Source: Prauserella_A sp040635515 (lineage in GTDB: Bacteria > Actinomycetota > Actinomycetes > Mycobacteriales > Pseudonocardiaceae). Taken from it: a stretch of DNA of 64,000 nt. The stretch's first letter is position 1, and the number at the start of each line of letters is the position of its first letter. The stretch is from NCBI GenBank assembly GCA_040635515.1, contig JBEYHY010000003.1, positions 186,001 to 250,000 of the forward strand, read 5' to 3'. Below, one piece after another: positions 48,974 through 58,051 of this stretch. The position numbers were made by a program, and so were the translations under genes. Below the pieces are notes generated by a model that was not told the DNA's origin, did not search any database, and was given only the letters and a program-made list of their open reading frames with translations.

Positions 48974-50321
48974 GCGGCGCGGGAAGCCGACCATCGCGGT
49001 ACTTCTGTCCACCTTGTTGCTGTTCGTCACCGGCTGTGCGGGTGCCGGTGCCATCGGTGCGGGCGGGCAGACACTCGTCATCGCCATCGTGGCCAACCCG
49101 CAGATGAACGACGCCATCGCGCTGTCGGACCGATTCGAGCGCGAGCATCCGGGGGTGAACCTCAAGTTCGTCTCACTGCCGGAGAACCAGGCTCGCGCCA
49201 AGATTACCGCCTCGACCGCCACCGAAGGCGGCGAGTTCGACGTCGTGATGATCAGCAACTACGAGACTCCACAATGGGCGGCCAACGGCTGGCTTGAGAA
49301 TCTGCAGCCCTACATCGACGCCAGCGAGGGGTACGACGGCGACGACTTCATTCCCAGCATCCGCGAGTCACTTTCCTACCAGGGCTCGATGTACGCGGTG
49401 CCGTTCTACGGGGAGTCCTCGTTCCTCGCCTACCGCGAGGACCTCTTCCAGCAGGCCGGGCTGACCATGCCCGAGCGGCCGACCTGGCAGCAGATCGCGG
49501 ACTTCGCGGCCAAGCTCGACGACAAGGAGAACGGCATCGCGGGCATCTGCCTGCGCGGCAAGCCGGGGTGGGGCGAAAGCCTCGCACCGTTCACCACCGT
49601 CGTGAACACCTTCGGCGGCCGGTGGTTCGACGAGGACTGGAACGCCCAGCTCACCTCGCCCGAGTTCACCGAAGCCGCGAATTTCTACGTCAACCTGGTG
49701 CGCGAACACGGCGAGGTCGGCGCGTCGAGCGCGGGATTCTCCGAGTGCGGCAACAGGTATGGCCAGGGCCAGGCCGCAATGTGGTACGACGCGACGGTCA
49801 TGGCCGGTACCAACGAGGATCCGGCAAGCAGCAAGGTCGTCGGCAAGTCCGGCTACGTCGCCGCACCAGTGTCCACAACGGACGCGAGTGGCTGGCTCTA
49901 CAGCTGGTCGCTCGCGATGCCCAAGGTGACCGAGCACAAACAGGCCGCGTGGGACTTCATGCGCTGGATGACCGACAAACAGTTCGTCCAGCTCGTCGGC
50001 GAGGAATTCGGCTGGAACAGGGTTCCGCCGGGCTGCAGGCAATCGACCTACGAGATCCCCGAGTATGCCGAGGCGGCGAGGGCGTACGCGCAACCGACAC
50101 TCGACGGCATCCGCGACGCGCGCCAGGAAAAAGTCATGGCGGAACCGGTGCCCTATCCCGGAATGCAGTTCGTCGGCATTCCTGAATTCCAGGACCTCGG
50201 GACCAGGGTGAGCCAGCAACTCTCCGCGGCCATCGCGGGGCAGAAGTCGGTCGAGGAAGCGCTCCAGCAGTCGCAGGAGTACGCCGAGACGGTCGGCAAG
50301 GCATACCAGGAGACCCGATGA
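48954..50321 (+). CDS. Extracellular solute-binding lipoprotein (polyol/sugar, family 1)
   Basis: A 455-residue lipoprotein with signal LLSTLLLFVTGC. Motifs of the sorbitol/mannitol-type binding proteins include EGGEFDVVMISNYETPQWA, GSMYAVPFYGESSFLAYRED, CLRGKPGWGESLAPFTTVVN and WMTDKQFVQLVG. It captures the polyol outside the membrane for the two permeases that follow. It overlaps the dehydrogenase gene, and its stop overlaps the next start by 4 bp. Confidence 0.93.
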   Translation: MPTPLGRRRGKPTIAVLLSTLLLFVTGCAGAGAIGAGGQTLVIAIVANPQMNDAIALSDRFEREHPGVNLKFVSLPENQARAKITASTATEGGEFDVVMISNYETPQWAANGWLENLQPYIDASEGYDGDDFIPSIRESLSYQGSMYAVPFYGESSFLAYREDLFQQAGLTMPERPTWQQIADFAAKLDDKENGIAGICLRGKPGWGESLAPFTTVVNTFGGRWFDEDWNAQLTSPEFTEAANFYVNLVREHGEVGASSAGFSECGNRYGQGQAAMWYDATVMAGTNEDPASSKVVGKSGYVAAPVSTTDASGWLYSWSLAMPKVTEHKQAAWDFMRWMTDKQFVQLVGEEFGWNRVPPGCRQSTYEIPEYAEAARAYAQPTLDGIRDARQEKVMAEPVPYPGMQFVGIPEFQDLGTRVSQQLSAAIAGQKSVEEALQQSQEYAETVGKAYQETR

Positions 50322-51250
50322 CAACGACGACAGCGGCTCCTCCGTCGGCCAGTGAAACCGCCCCGCGCCCGCAGGGTCGCAGGGGTGGGAGCCCGTGGAA
50401 ACGCAGAGCTCCTCTGCTCCCCGCACTGATCTTCGTCATCGCCGTGACGCAGATCCCGTTTCTTGTCACGGTTTTCTACTCGTTCCAGTCGTGGAACCTG
50501 GTGCGACCCGGGTCGCAGCACTTCGTCGGCTTCCAGAACTACATTGATGTGTTCGCCGACAGCCAGTTCCGCGGGGCGATGCTCAACACCGTCGTACTCA
50601 CGGTCGTCTGCGTGTTCGTCTCGATGCTGCTCGGTCTCGGGCTCGCGTTGCTGCTCGACCGCAAGTTCATCGGCAGGGGCGTGGTGCGCACGCTGATCAT
50701 CACCCCATTCCTGATCCTTCCCGCCGCGGGCGCGCTGCTGTGGAAGACGACCATGTTCGACCCGGTGTACGGGCTGCTCAACTTCGTCTTCGGCGGGGAG
50801 ACCGACTGGTTGTCGGAGTTTCCGCTCGCCTCGGTGATGACCCAGGTCATCTGGCAGTGGACCCCGTTCATGACCCTGCTCATCCTCGCCGGGCTGCAAG
50901 CGCAGTCGAAGGAAGTGCTCGAAGCCGCGCAGGTCGATGGTGCCGGCAGGGGAAGAACCTTCCTGTACATCACGTTGCCACAGCTCAGCCGCTATCTGCA
51001 GCTGGCAGCGCTGCTCGGCGCGATCTACATCGTCAACTCGTTCGACGCCATCTACCTGATGACCCAGGGCGGGCCCGGTACGGCGAGCACCAACCTGCCG
51101 TTCTACATCTACCAGCGAGCCTTCGAGGGCTTCGATGTCGGCCAGTCCTCCGCGATGGGTGTCATCGTCGTCGTACTCACCCTCATCGTCGCGACCTTCG
51201 CGCTGCGCCTGATGTTCCGGACCTTCGATGTGAGCGGAGGCGTGAAATGA
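50318..51250 (+). CDS. Polyol/sugar ABC permease 1 (SmoF-like)
   Basis: A 310-residue permease with six helices and the EAA loop EVLEAAQVDGAGRGRTFLYI. The N-terminus is a Ser/Pro/Arg-rich cytoplasmic tail. The segment MTQGGPGTASTNLPFYIYQR is typical of the MalF/SmoF group. It is coupled to its neighbours by 4-bp overlaps on both sides. Confidence 0.94.
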   Translation: MTTTTAAPPSASETAPRPQGRRGGSPWKRRAPLLPALIFVIAVTQIPFLVTVFYSFQSWNLVRPGSQHFVGFQNYIDVFADSQFRGAMLNTVVLTVVCVFVSMLLGLGLALLLDRKFIGRGVVRTLIITPFLILPAAGALLWKTTMFDPVYGLLNFVFGGETDWLSEFPLASVMTQVIWQWTPFMTLLILAGLQAQSKEVLEAAQVDGAGRGRTFLYITLPQLSRYLQLAALLGAIYIVNSFDAIYLMTQGGPGTASTNLPFYIYQRAFEGFDVGQSSAMGVIVVVLTLIVATFALRLMFRTFDVSGGVK

Positions 51251-52056
51251 GACTCGGCCGGATATCGCTGACCGCGTTCACCTGGCTGGTCGCGATCCTG
51301 TTCGTCTTCCCGCTGATCTGGATGGTGCTGACGGCGTTCAAGCAGGAAGCCGACGCCTACACCGATCCACCGAGGTTGTTCTTCACCCCGACCCTCGACC
51401 AGTTCGCGGGAGTGTTCGAGCGCGGCTTTCTGCCCTACCTCGCCAACTCGGGCTTCGTGACGATCGTTTCCACCATCGCCGTGCTGGTGCTGGGCATCCC
51501 AGCCGCGTACGCGCTTTCCCTCGCTCCCGTGAAGGGGACGAAGAACGCACTGGGGTTCTTCCTGTCCACGAAGATGCTGCCCATCGTCGCCGCGATCATC
51601 CCGCTGTACGTGATATCGCAGAACGTGCAACTGCTCGACAACGTGTGGGCATTGATCATTCTCTACACGGCGATGAACCTGCCACTGGCCGTGTGGATGA
51701 TGCGCTCGTTCTTCCTCGAAGTACCCAAGGAGATGATCGAGGCCGCCAGGGTCGACGGCGCCACCCTTCCGACCTTGCTCTCCCGGATCGTGCTACCCGT
51801 CGTGGCGCCCGGTATCGCCGCGACCGCGTTGATCTGCGTGATCTTCTCCTGGACCGAGTTCTTCTACGCGATCAACCTCACGGCGGCGCGCGCCGGAACG
51901 GTACCGGTGTTCCTCTCCGGGTTCATCACCAGTGAGGGGCTGTACTGGGCGCAGCTCTCCGCCGCCGCTCTGCTGGCTTCACTGCCCGTGATGATCGTGG
52001 GCTGGATCGCGCAGAACCACCTCGTCCGCGGGCTCTCCATGGGAGCGGTGAAGTAA
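51247..52056 (+). CDS. Polyol/sugar ABC permease 2 (SmoG-like)
   Basis: A 269-residue permease with six helices and the EAA loop EMIEAARVDGATLPTLLSRI. It is the MalG/SmoG partner of the preceding protein. No ATPase gene follows. In actinobacteria such importers often share a single MsiK-type ATPase encoded elsewhere, which is the likely arrangement here. A terminator follows the stop. Confidence 0.94.
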   Translation: MRLGRISLTAFTWLVAILFVFPLIWMVLTAFKQEADAYTDPPRLFFTPTLDQFAGVFERGFLPYLANSGFVTIVSTIAVLVLGIPAAYALSLAPVKGTKNALGFFLSTKMLPIVAAIIPLYVISQNVQLLDNVWALIILYTAMNLPLAVWMMRSFFLEVPKEMIEAARVDGATLPTLLSRIVLPVVAPGIAATALICVIFSWTEFFYAINLTAARAGTVPVFLSGFITSEGLYWAQLSAAALLASLPVMIVGWIAQNHLVRGLSMGAVK

Positions 52057-52062
52057 CCGTGC

Positions 52063-52092
52063 GCCGGAGCGCGGAGTTGTCCGCGCTCCGGC
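52063..52092. terminator. Bidirectional terminator between the polyol operon and purC
   Basis: GCCGGAGCGCGGA (52063-52075) pairs perfectly with 52080-52092 around a GTTG loop, between two convergent genes. Confidence 0.82.
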
Positions 52093-52105
52093 ACCGGCGG
52101 TGCTT

Positions 52106-52954
52106 TCAGCGTGCGGGGGACCAGTCCGTTCCGGTGAGGCGCTCGTAGACGTCCCGGTAACGCTCCCTCGTCGCGGTCACGATGTTCGCGGGAATCTCGG
52201 GGCCCGGCGGGGTCTTGTCCCAGCCGGTACTGGTGGCCCAGTCCCGCACGAACTGCTTGTCGAACGAGTGCTGCGGCCTGCCCGGCTCCCATTCGTCGGC
52301 CGGCCAGAACCGCGACGAGTCGGAGGTGAGTACTTCGTCGCCCAAGGTGAGCGTTCCATCGGCCGCGATCCCGAACTCCAGTTTGGTGTCGGCGACGATG
52401 ATGCCCTTCGTAGCCGCGTGCTCCGCGCCGCGACGGTAGATCTCGATCGTCAGCTCTCGAAGCCGTTCGGCGAGTTCGCCGCCCACCTGCGCGGCGACGT
52501 CGTCGAAGGTGATGAATTCGTCGTGTCCCACGTCGGCCTTCGTGGTGGGCGTGAAGATCGGCTCGGGAAGACGGTCACCTTCCACGAGGCCGGCCGGTAG
52601 CGCGACGCCGGATACCGTTCCCTGCTTCTGGTATTCACGCAGGCCGAGACCCGTCAGGTAACCGCGGGCGATGCACTCGACCTTGACCATCTCCAATGGA
52701 CGGCACCGGATCGCTCTGCCCGCGAACTCGCCGGGAACGTCGGTGGCCGACAGAACGTGATTCGGGACGACATCACGGAACAGATCGAACCACCACAACG
52801 AAAGCTGGGTCAGCAAGGCGCCCTTGTCGGGGATCGGTGTCGGCAACGTCACGTCGTAGACCGAAACCCGGTCTGACGCGACGAGGAGAATGTCGTCGCC
52901 GTCCTGGTAGAGATCCCGGACCTTGCCGGCGTGGATGTGCTTCACGACCGCCAT
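52106..52954 (-). CDS. purC: SAICAR synthetase (purine biosynthesis)
   Basis: A 282-residue enzyme that joins CAIR and aspartate with ATP in purine synthesis. The opening HAGKVRDLYQDGDDILLVAS and the motifs VVPNHVLSATDVPG, MVKVECIARGYLTG and IIVADTKLEFGI are standard, as is DEVLTSDSSRFWPADEWEPG, the aspartate/ATP-binding part. ATG 52954 has no Shine-Dalgarno sequence nearby; leaderless initiation is possible. The longer frame upstream is non-coding. Confidence 0.95.
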   Translation of the reverse strand: MAVVKHIHAGKVRDLYQDGDDILLVASDRVSVYDVTLPTPIPDKGALLTQLSLWWFDLFRDVVPNHVLSATDVPGEFAGRAIRCRPLEMVKVECIARGYLTGLGLREYQKQGTVSGVALPAGLVEGDRLPEPIFTPTTKADVGHDEFITFDDVAAQVGGELAERLRELTIEIYRRGAEHAATKGIIVADTKLEFGIAADGTLTLGDEVLTSDSSRFWPADEWEPGRPQHSFDKQFVRDWATSTGWDKTPPGPEIPANIVTATRERYRDVYERLTGTDWSPAR

Positions 52955-53203
52955 CGTACGGCCGCTCGATGGCGGCGCCGGCTGACCCTGAGGAGCGAAC
53001 GCCTCACTCGAACGAGTGGCCTTGGGCTCGTTCGGGCAATCGGAGCGGCGACGACCTGCGCGGAAACAAGCAGCCCCCGGCCAGGTCGGCAACGTCGACC
53101 TCCTGCCGTCTTGTCCCGCCATTCGCAGTAGAATCAGGTGCCCTGTGCGGCGGAAGATCGCTAGGATGAGCAACGGGTCAGGACCCGAGGAGGCGTACTC
53201 AGA

Positions 53204-54013
53204 GTGGCACTCCCCATCCACACCGCTCAGCAAGAAGGCTCAACTCAGCCGAACATTGCGCGGATCAACGATTACTGGCTGGATGGTGCCCATCACGCCG
53301 ATGCCGACCAGCGGGTGGCCGACAACATCGCGGTCTGCGCGCCGTACATGCCCTATCTCGTCCGCTCGCAGCGAGCACTACTCGGCAGAATGGTGCGGTA
53401 CCTGATCGGCGAGGGCATCACCCAGTTCCTCGACCTGGGTTCCGGCATTCCGACCTGCGGTCACGTGCACGAGATCGTGGATGCCGTCGATTCGTCCGGC
53501 AAGGTCGTCTACGTCGACATCGACCCTCATGTCGTCGCCGTCGGACGCGATGTGCTGACTGGCAACGACAACGCCTCGATCGTTCAGGCCGATTTCCGTG
53601 ACCACGAGGCCGTCTTCGGCTCGGCGGAGTTCGCGAGGTTGATCGATCCGGAGCAGCCGCTCGCGATCCTGATGATCGAGGCCTTTGTTCACGTTCCCGA
53701 CGAGCACGGGCCCGCTGAGATCGTGGCAGGCTACCGGGATCGTGTGAGTACTGACAGTTATCTTGCCATCTCGCATTGTAGTGAGAATGAAGATCTGCTC
53801 GCGGCTTACCAGATGTATGAGCGCATGGCGCTGGGTGCGCCGCCGGTCGTGAATCTACGGTCGCGCGATGAGTTGACCACCTACTTCGACCGGCTCGATC
53901 TCGTCGATCCGGGTGTCGTCCCCATTCATCTGTGGCGTCCCGAGTCCGACGACGAAGTCGACCGCAATCCGGATCAGGTGCAGATGCATGCCGGGATGGG
54001 GCGCAAAGCCTGA
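53204..54013 (+). CDS. SAM-dependent methyltransferase, DUF574 family, second copy
   Basis: A 269-residue protein of the same family as 22843-23703. It has ARINDYWLDGAHHADADQRV in place of the usual GGK motif, LDLGSGIPTCGHVHEIVD as SAM loop and VVYVDIDPHVVAVGRDVL. The GTG at 53204 is preceded by GAGGAGG about 12 bases upstream. The target is unknown. It sits between purC and the terpenoid genes, convergent with the P450 gene, so it is not part of that operon. Confidence 0.9.
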   Translation: MALPIHTAQQEGSTQPNIARINDYWLDGAHHADADQRVADNIAVCAPYMPYLVRSQRALLGRMVRYLIGEGITQFLDLGSGIPTCGHVHEIVDAVDSSGKVVYVDIDPHVVAVGRDVLTGNDNASIVQADFRDHEAVFGSAEFARLIDPEQPLAILMIEAFVHVPDEHGPAEIVAGYRDRVSTDSYLAISHCSENEDLLAAYQMYERMALGAPPVVNLRSRDELTTYFDRLDLVDPGVVPIHLWRPESDDEVDRNPDQVQMHAGMGRKA

Positions 54014-54058
54014 CCGCCGGTCACGGGTAACGCATGTGGGCAAGTGGATCGGAGCTGG

Positions 54059-55303
54059 TCAGTCATGACACGCGATCACTTGCATTCGTAGCCGCGCTGA
54101 TGGAGCCATCGCGTGACCTCGAAATTCCGGTACCCCGGCAGCCGGATTGACGCAGCGAAGACTTCGCCGCCGCAGTAGCGCCGCGGTGATCACCCTTGCT
54201 TCCAATTGGCCGAGTTGGCTGCCGAGACAGTGGCGCGAACCTCCACCAAACGGGAAGTAGTGATGAGACTGTGGTCGCTTGCCCAGAAAACGCGAGGCAT
54301 CGAAGCGCCATGGTTCGGGAAAATGCTCGGGTTGCCGGTGGGCGATATGGATACTCGGCGACAGTACGGTGCCGGCGCTCAACGAGGTGCCGAGTAGATC
54401 GGTATCCGCCCGCAACACGCGATTGCCCGCCGCCGGTACCGGTGGGGTGATGCGCAGTGACTCCTGAACGGTGGCCTGCAGCAGCGGAACCGCTTTGGGA
54501 TCCACCCCCGAGTCCGTTGTGGAAGCCAGTTCGGCGAGCACACTTTGCCGGAGTTCCTCGTGACGATAGAGCCAGAAGACTGTCCACGCTGTCGCCGATG
54601 CGGTTGTCTCGTGACCGGCGAACAGCAGCGACACGATCTGATCGCGTAGCTCCGTCTCGGCGATATTGCCGAGTGGACCCTCCTTGTCCAGCAACAGTGA
54701 TACCAAGCTTGGCGGTTGGCGGGCGGTCGTAGCTTGCGCTCCCGCGATCAACGCACGATCAAGTGTGGCGCTCGATCTGGGAAGACCACCCGCGAGGACG
54801 CGGTACCCCAGAGACCGGAGGGGAGAACCCAGCGCCCTGTCGATCCACGTGGAGAACTCGCTGAGTACGGCCTGATCCGCATGTCCGAGGACGATCTCCG
54901 ACGCGATGTCGAGGGTGACCTTGCGAGTCCAATCGGGAAGTACGAAGGTCTTGCCTTGCGGCAGCTTCGTGATCGCCCGGTCCACTGTGTTGTCGATAAT
55001 GCGCTGGTAGGCGCCTATTCGGCGACTACCGAGCTGTGGACCGAGAACCTTGCGATATGCCGCATAACGAGGTCCGTCCATCCACAGCAGCGACTTCGGT
55101 CCGAGGACCGGTCGCATCGACCTGCTGCCGGGGTGCCCAAGTTCGGAATCGTTGCGGAATATCCAGTCGATCGTTTCCGGTTGCCACAGAAGGATCTTGG
55201 AGCGTTCGCCCGAGGCCAGGCTGACCTGGCCACCAGGTGTATTCGAATGCCGGCGAAGGAAGTGCAGCGGACGCAGGGCAAGGTGTAGTTCGGTGCGGTT
55301 CAT
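54059..55303 (-). CDS. Cytochrome P450
   Basis: A 414-residue P450. The heme loop is FGGGSRHCLG with Cys359, the oxygen-binding I helix AGHETTA starts at residue 229 and the ExxR motif is ESLR at 281-284. It has no membrane anchor, as usual in actinobacteria. Its start overlaps the terpene cyclase stop by 4 bp, so the two are translated together and it almost surely oxidises the cyclase product or a derivative. Codon choice looks less biased than in neighbouring genes. The redox partners are elsewhere. Confidence 0.94.
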   Translation of the reverse strand: MNRTELHLALRPLHFLRRHSNTPGGQVSLASGERSKILLWQPETIDWIFRNDSELGHPGSRSMRPVLGPKSLLWMDGPRYAAYRKVLGPQLGSRRIGAYQRIIDNTVDRAITKLPQGKTFVLPDWTRKVTLDIASEIVLGHADQAVLSEFSTWIDRALGSPLRSLGYRVLAGGLPRSSATLDRALIAGAQATTARQPPSLVSLLLDKEGPLGNIAETELRDQIVSLLFAGHETTASATAWTVFWLYRHEELRQSVLAELASTTDSGVDPKAVPLLQATVQESLRITPPVPAAGNRVLRADTDLLGTSLSAGTVLSPSIHIAHRQPEHFPEPWRFDASRFLGKRPQSHHYFPFGGGSRHCLGSQLGQLEARVITAALLRRRSLRCVNPAAGVPEFRGHAMAPSARLRMQVIACHD

Positions 55304-56874
55304 CCCGCCCCGATTCGGGTCGTCTGCTCGGCAACCCGCCGGACGATCTTGTCGTTCCGCTTCGCCAAATGCAAAGCGCCCAGCATCTCGGTCTCGATGA
55401 TCCGCAGCGGTGTGTAGAGGTCCTTGTCATGCCACAGCGCGGGATGGCGCGTGTTCTCGATATTGGCCAGCAGGAAGGCACAGCCCCGCGCCGCGGCCAC
55501 CGTGACAGCCTCGTCCTCTCCGTTCGCGGAGGTGGTCAGCAAGGTCCGGACCGCGAACGCCGTTTCCTCCGCCGTTCCCTCCCAATTGCCCCATGAACCG
55601 TCGGCACGCTGGGCCTTCAGTAGCCAGTCGACGGCCTTTGCCACCGCGGTTCTGCCGTTCGTACCGCCGTAGCGGGCGAGGGCGGTCGCGCAACAGGCGA
55701 TGGAGTAGAGCGGCGATGCGTGCCACTTGTCCGACCAGGTACCGTCCGGCTGCTGTTGTTCCACCAGCCACGCCGTTACTTTGGCCGCCGCGGCGGCACA
55801 ATGGGCCTTTTCTCGCGGATCTGCGCTGACCGAGGCTCCCAGCGCTTGCAGGACGTGCGCGTTCGTCGTCGTCGACGGGGTACGTTCCTCGGGAAACGTA
55901 CTGAAGTGATCGCCCGCCTCGTACTCCCACAACGGGCGCGGTGAACGGGGACTTCCGAGGCGAGCCAGCGCGTAGAGCGCGCTCGCCGTGTCGTCGGCAT
56001 CGGCGGGCAAGCCTAGCCCACCCGCCGCGCCATGAGGACCGAATGCCTCGTGCAAACTGGCCACCAGCTTCGGGGGCGCCGAGAACTCGATGCCGCAATC
56101 GGCCAGTGTGGACAGTACCCAGGACCGTTCGAACAAAGCCAGTGGTGCCGCGACGGGAACCGCCGCCACGGCCGGATCCTGGACGTCGCGCAGGTAGCCG
56201 ACCGAGGGATGATGCTCTTCGGCGATCACGTCGTCACCGAGCCAGACCGCTGTCGCGGCGGGCGAACAGCCTACGATGCTGCCGCCGACGGGCTTGACGA
56301 AGCCCGCTTGCCGCGCGGGTTCGCCGATCGTTTCCAAGGAGTGCCACAGTTTCTCCGGCAACGCGGTTCCCGCGTCGACCGCTGCTCGCAGCGCGATCAG
56401 CAGGTCGCCGCTGGTTCCCAGCGGTACCGGTAATGCGGACGCGTTCCGTTCGGTGAGCTGGACATTGATGTCGTGGACGAGTCCGGGGACGATGATCTCG
56501 ATCGCGACGGTATCCGGAAGGGAATCGTTACGTGGCAACCGATGCCGGAGTGCCTCGATCCCGCGCATCGCGGCGGGGCTGACAAGGGGGGAACAGCCCG
56601 GCCTGCGGGATTCGGTCAGCAGGGCTTCCGTCGCGCTGAGCGTGGGGACGATGTCGTAACGGGCTGGTCCTCCCCAGCTTCCGTCCGGTCGCTGCTCGTC
56701 GAGCAGGTATCGCACTCTTCGGTCGTGTCCGGACAGTGAGGGAGCCATGGATACCAGTCGACCGGTCTCGTATACCGACGGCGAGAATCGGCCGCGATCG
56801 TCTTCGGCCATCTCGGACAACAGGTCTGTGACCGCTTTCCCAGTCGCTTTCGGCCACACAGCGGGCGAGTCCAT
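55300..56874 (-). CDS. Class II diterpene cyclase (copalyl/labdadienyl-PP synthase type)
   Basis: A 524-residue class II terpene cyclase. The protonating DxDD motif is Asp292-Ala-Asp294-Asp295 (LPADADDTASAL). QW-like repeats are QRPDGSWGG (61-69), QQPDGTWSD and QRADGSWGN. There is no DDxxD or NSE/DTE motif, so it should cyclise geranylgeranyl diphosphate to a bicyclic diphosphate without losing PPi. The length resembles mycobacterial tuberculosinyl-PP synthase and Streptomyces copalyl-PP synthases. AAGGAG 6 bases before ATG 56874 sets the start. No class I synthase or GGPP synthase is in the window. Confidence 0.92.
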   Translation of the reverse strand: MDSPAVWPKATGKAVTDLLSEMAEDDRGRFSPSVYETGRLVSMAPSLSGHDRRVRYLLDEQRPDGSWGGPARYDIVPTLSATEALLTESRRPGCSPLVSPAAMRGIEALRHRLPRNDSLPDTVAIEIIVPGLVHDINVQLTERNASALPVPLGTSGDLLIALRAAVDAGTALPEKLWHSLETIGEPARQAGFVKPVGGSIVGCSPAATAVWLGDDVIAEEHHPSVGYLRDVQDPAVAAVPVAAPLALFERSWVLSTLADCGIEFSAPPKLVASLHEAFGPHGAAGGLGLPADADDTASALYALARLGSPRSPRPLWEYEAGDHFSTFPEERTPSTTTNAHVLQALGASVSADPREKAHCAAAAAKVTAWLVEQQQPDGTWSDKWHASPLYSIACCATALARYGGTNGRTAVAKAVDWLLKAQRADGSWGNWEGTAEETAFAVRTLLTTSANGEDEAVTVAAARGCAFLLANIENTRHPALWHDKDLYTPLRIIETEMLGALHLAKRNDKIVRRVAEQTTRIGAG

Positions 56875-57175
56875 GAAGTACTCCTTGGCGTTGCCAGCTT
56901 TGAGATATCCAGGGTCACCCGGGTGAGTGAGCGGAACTCCAAAGTAGCATCCCGTCCAAAGGTGTCACATCGGACATGATCCGGATGGAGCAGCGTCGTG
57001 TTGGTCAAGCGGTCACGTTGAACCGTTTGGGCGGGCCCCGTGAAATCGGTGATCGATACCCGATTGCCCTCTTGCATGACGACGAGGGTTCGGCAAGGAG
57101 CTCGCCCGGACCGGTGGCCGATGGATGGCGCGCCGAGTACGATCCCGGGTCGGGCATCCACATCGGACAGTGGAC
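56875..57175. other. Promoter region of the terpenoid operon
   Basis: This 301-bp gap holds a perfect 12-bp palindrome, TCACCCGGGTGA (56915-56926), 41 bp upstream of the cyclase start. It is a candidate operator. No gene or RNA was recognised. Confidence 0.45.
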
Positions 57176-58021
57176 TCAGCGAGCCGCGAGGTGCTCCAGC
57201 AGGAGCGCGGTCATCGCCTCGGGTACCTCCTCGGGGATCCAGTGGGTCACGTCTTCGAACATGTGGAAGGCGTAGGGTCCGCTGACCCAGTTTTCGGTGT
57301 CGAGAGCCGCTGTCGAACCGAAGGCGACGTCCTCCGTACTCCAGACGTACAGCGTCGGCACCGTCACCTTGCCCGCTTCGGCGCGTGGCCTGCCGGCTCG
57401 GTACCAGTTCAACGCCGCGCTCAGCGCGCCCGGTTCCGAGAGCCGGAGTACGTAGTCCTCGACCCTGCTGGGAGGAACCTTCCACTCGAACATCCGGCGC
57501 AGCGCCTCGGCGTTGTTCGCCAGCATGCGTTGCTCGGTTGACGACTGCCGCCATTCGGTCATGTAGGCCGAGCGCATTGCCTGGTCCTCGTCGGAGCGGA
57601 TCGCCTGTGCCAGTGCGGAGGGATGCGGTGTGGACACGGCGGTGAACGAACGAAGCCGGTCCGGATGCTCGGCCGCGGTCCACCAGCCCACGGCTGCGCC
57701 CCAGTCGTGACCGACGAGGTCGAACCGGCGCCAGCCGAGGGCGTCGGCGACCGCGAGCACGTCACCGACGAGGACATCGATGCCGTAGTCGGCCGTGTTC
57801 CCTGGCCTGACCGCGGGGGAGTAGCCCCTCTGGTCGGGTGCGACGGCCCGGTAACCGTGGGAGCCGAGCGCCGAGACCTGGTGCTCCCACTCCAGAGCCG
57901 CCTCGGGGAACCCGTGCAACAGCAGCACTGGGCGCCCTTCGGTGGGACCCGCCGCGATGGCGTCGAAGGCACCGGCCTCCGTGGTAACGGTGAGTTGCTC
58001 GATTCTGGACTGCTCGGTCAT
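57176..58021 (-). CDS. Epoxide hydrolase-like alpha/beta hydrolase
   Basis: A 281-residue protein. The oxyanion HGFP motif is LLLHGFPEAALEW, and the nucleophile Asp lies in LVGHDWGAAVGWW. A cap-domain Tyr is suggested by NWYRAGRP, and the catalytic His is in FEDVTHWIPEE. The Asp nucleophile and HGFP motif fit epoxide hydrolases. It lies upstream of the terpenoid genes, reads the same way and is 301 bp away. A link to that pathway is possible but unproven. Confidence 0.87.
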   Translation of the reverse strand: MTEQSRIEQLTVTTEAGAFDAIAAGPTEGRPVLLLHGFPEAALEWEHQVSALGSHGYRAVAPDQRGYSPAVRPGNTADYGIDVLVGDVLAVADALGWRRFDLVGHDWGAAVGWWTAAEHPDRLRSFTAVSTPHPSALAQAIRSDEDQAMRSAYMTEWRQSSTEQRMLANNAEALRRMFEWKVPPSRVEDYVLRLSEPGALSAALNWYRAGRPRAEAGKVTVPTLYVWSTEDVAFGSTAALDTENWVSGPYAFHMFEDVTHWIPEEVPEAMTALLLEHLAAR

Positions 58022-58051
58022 TGCCGGAACCTTAGCCGTGTCCGTGGCGGG

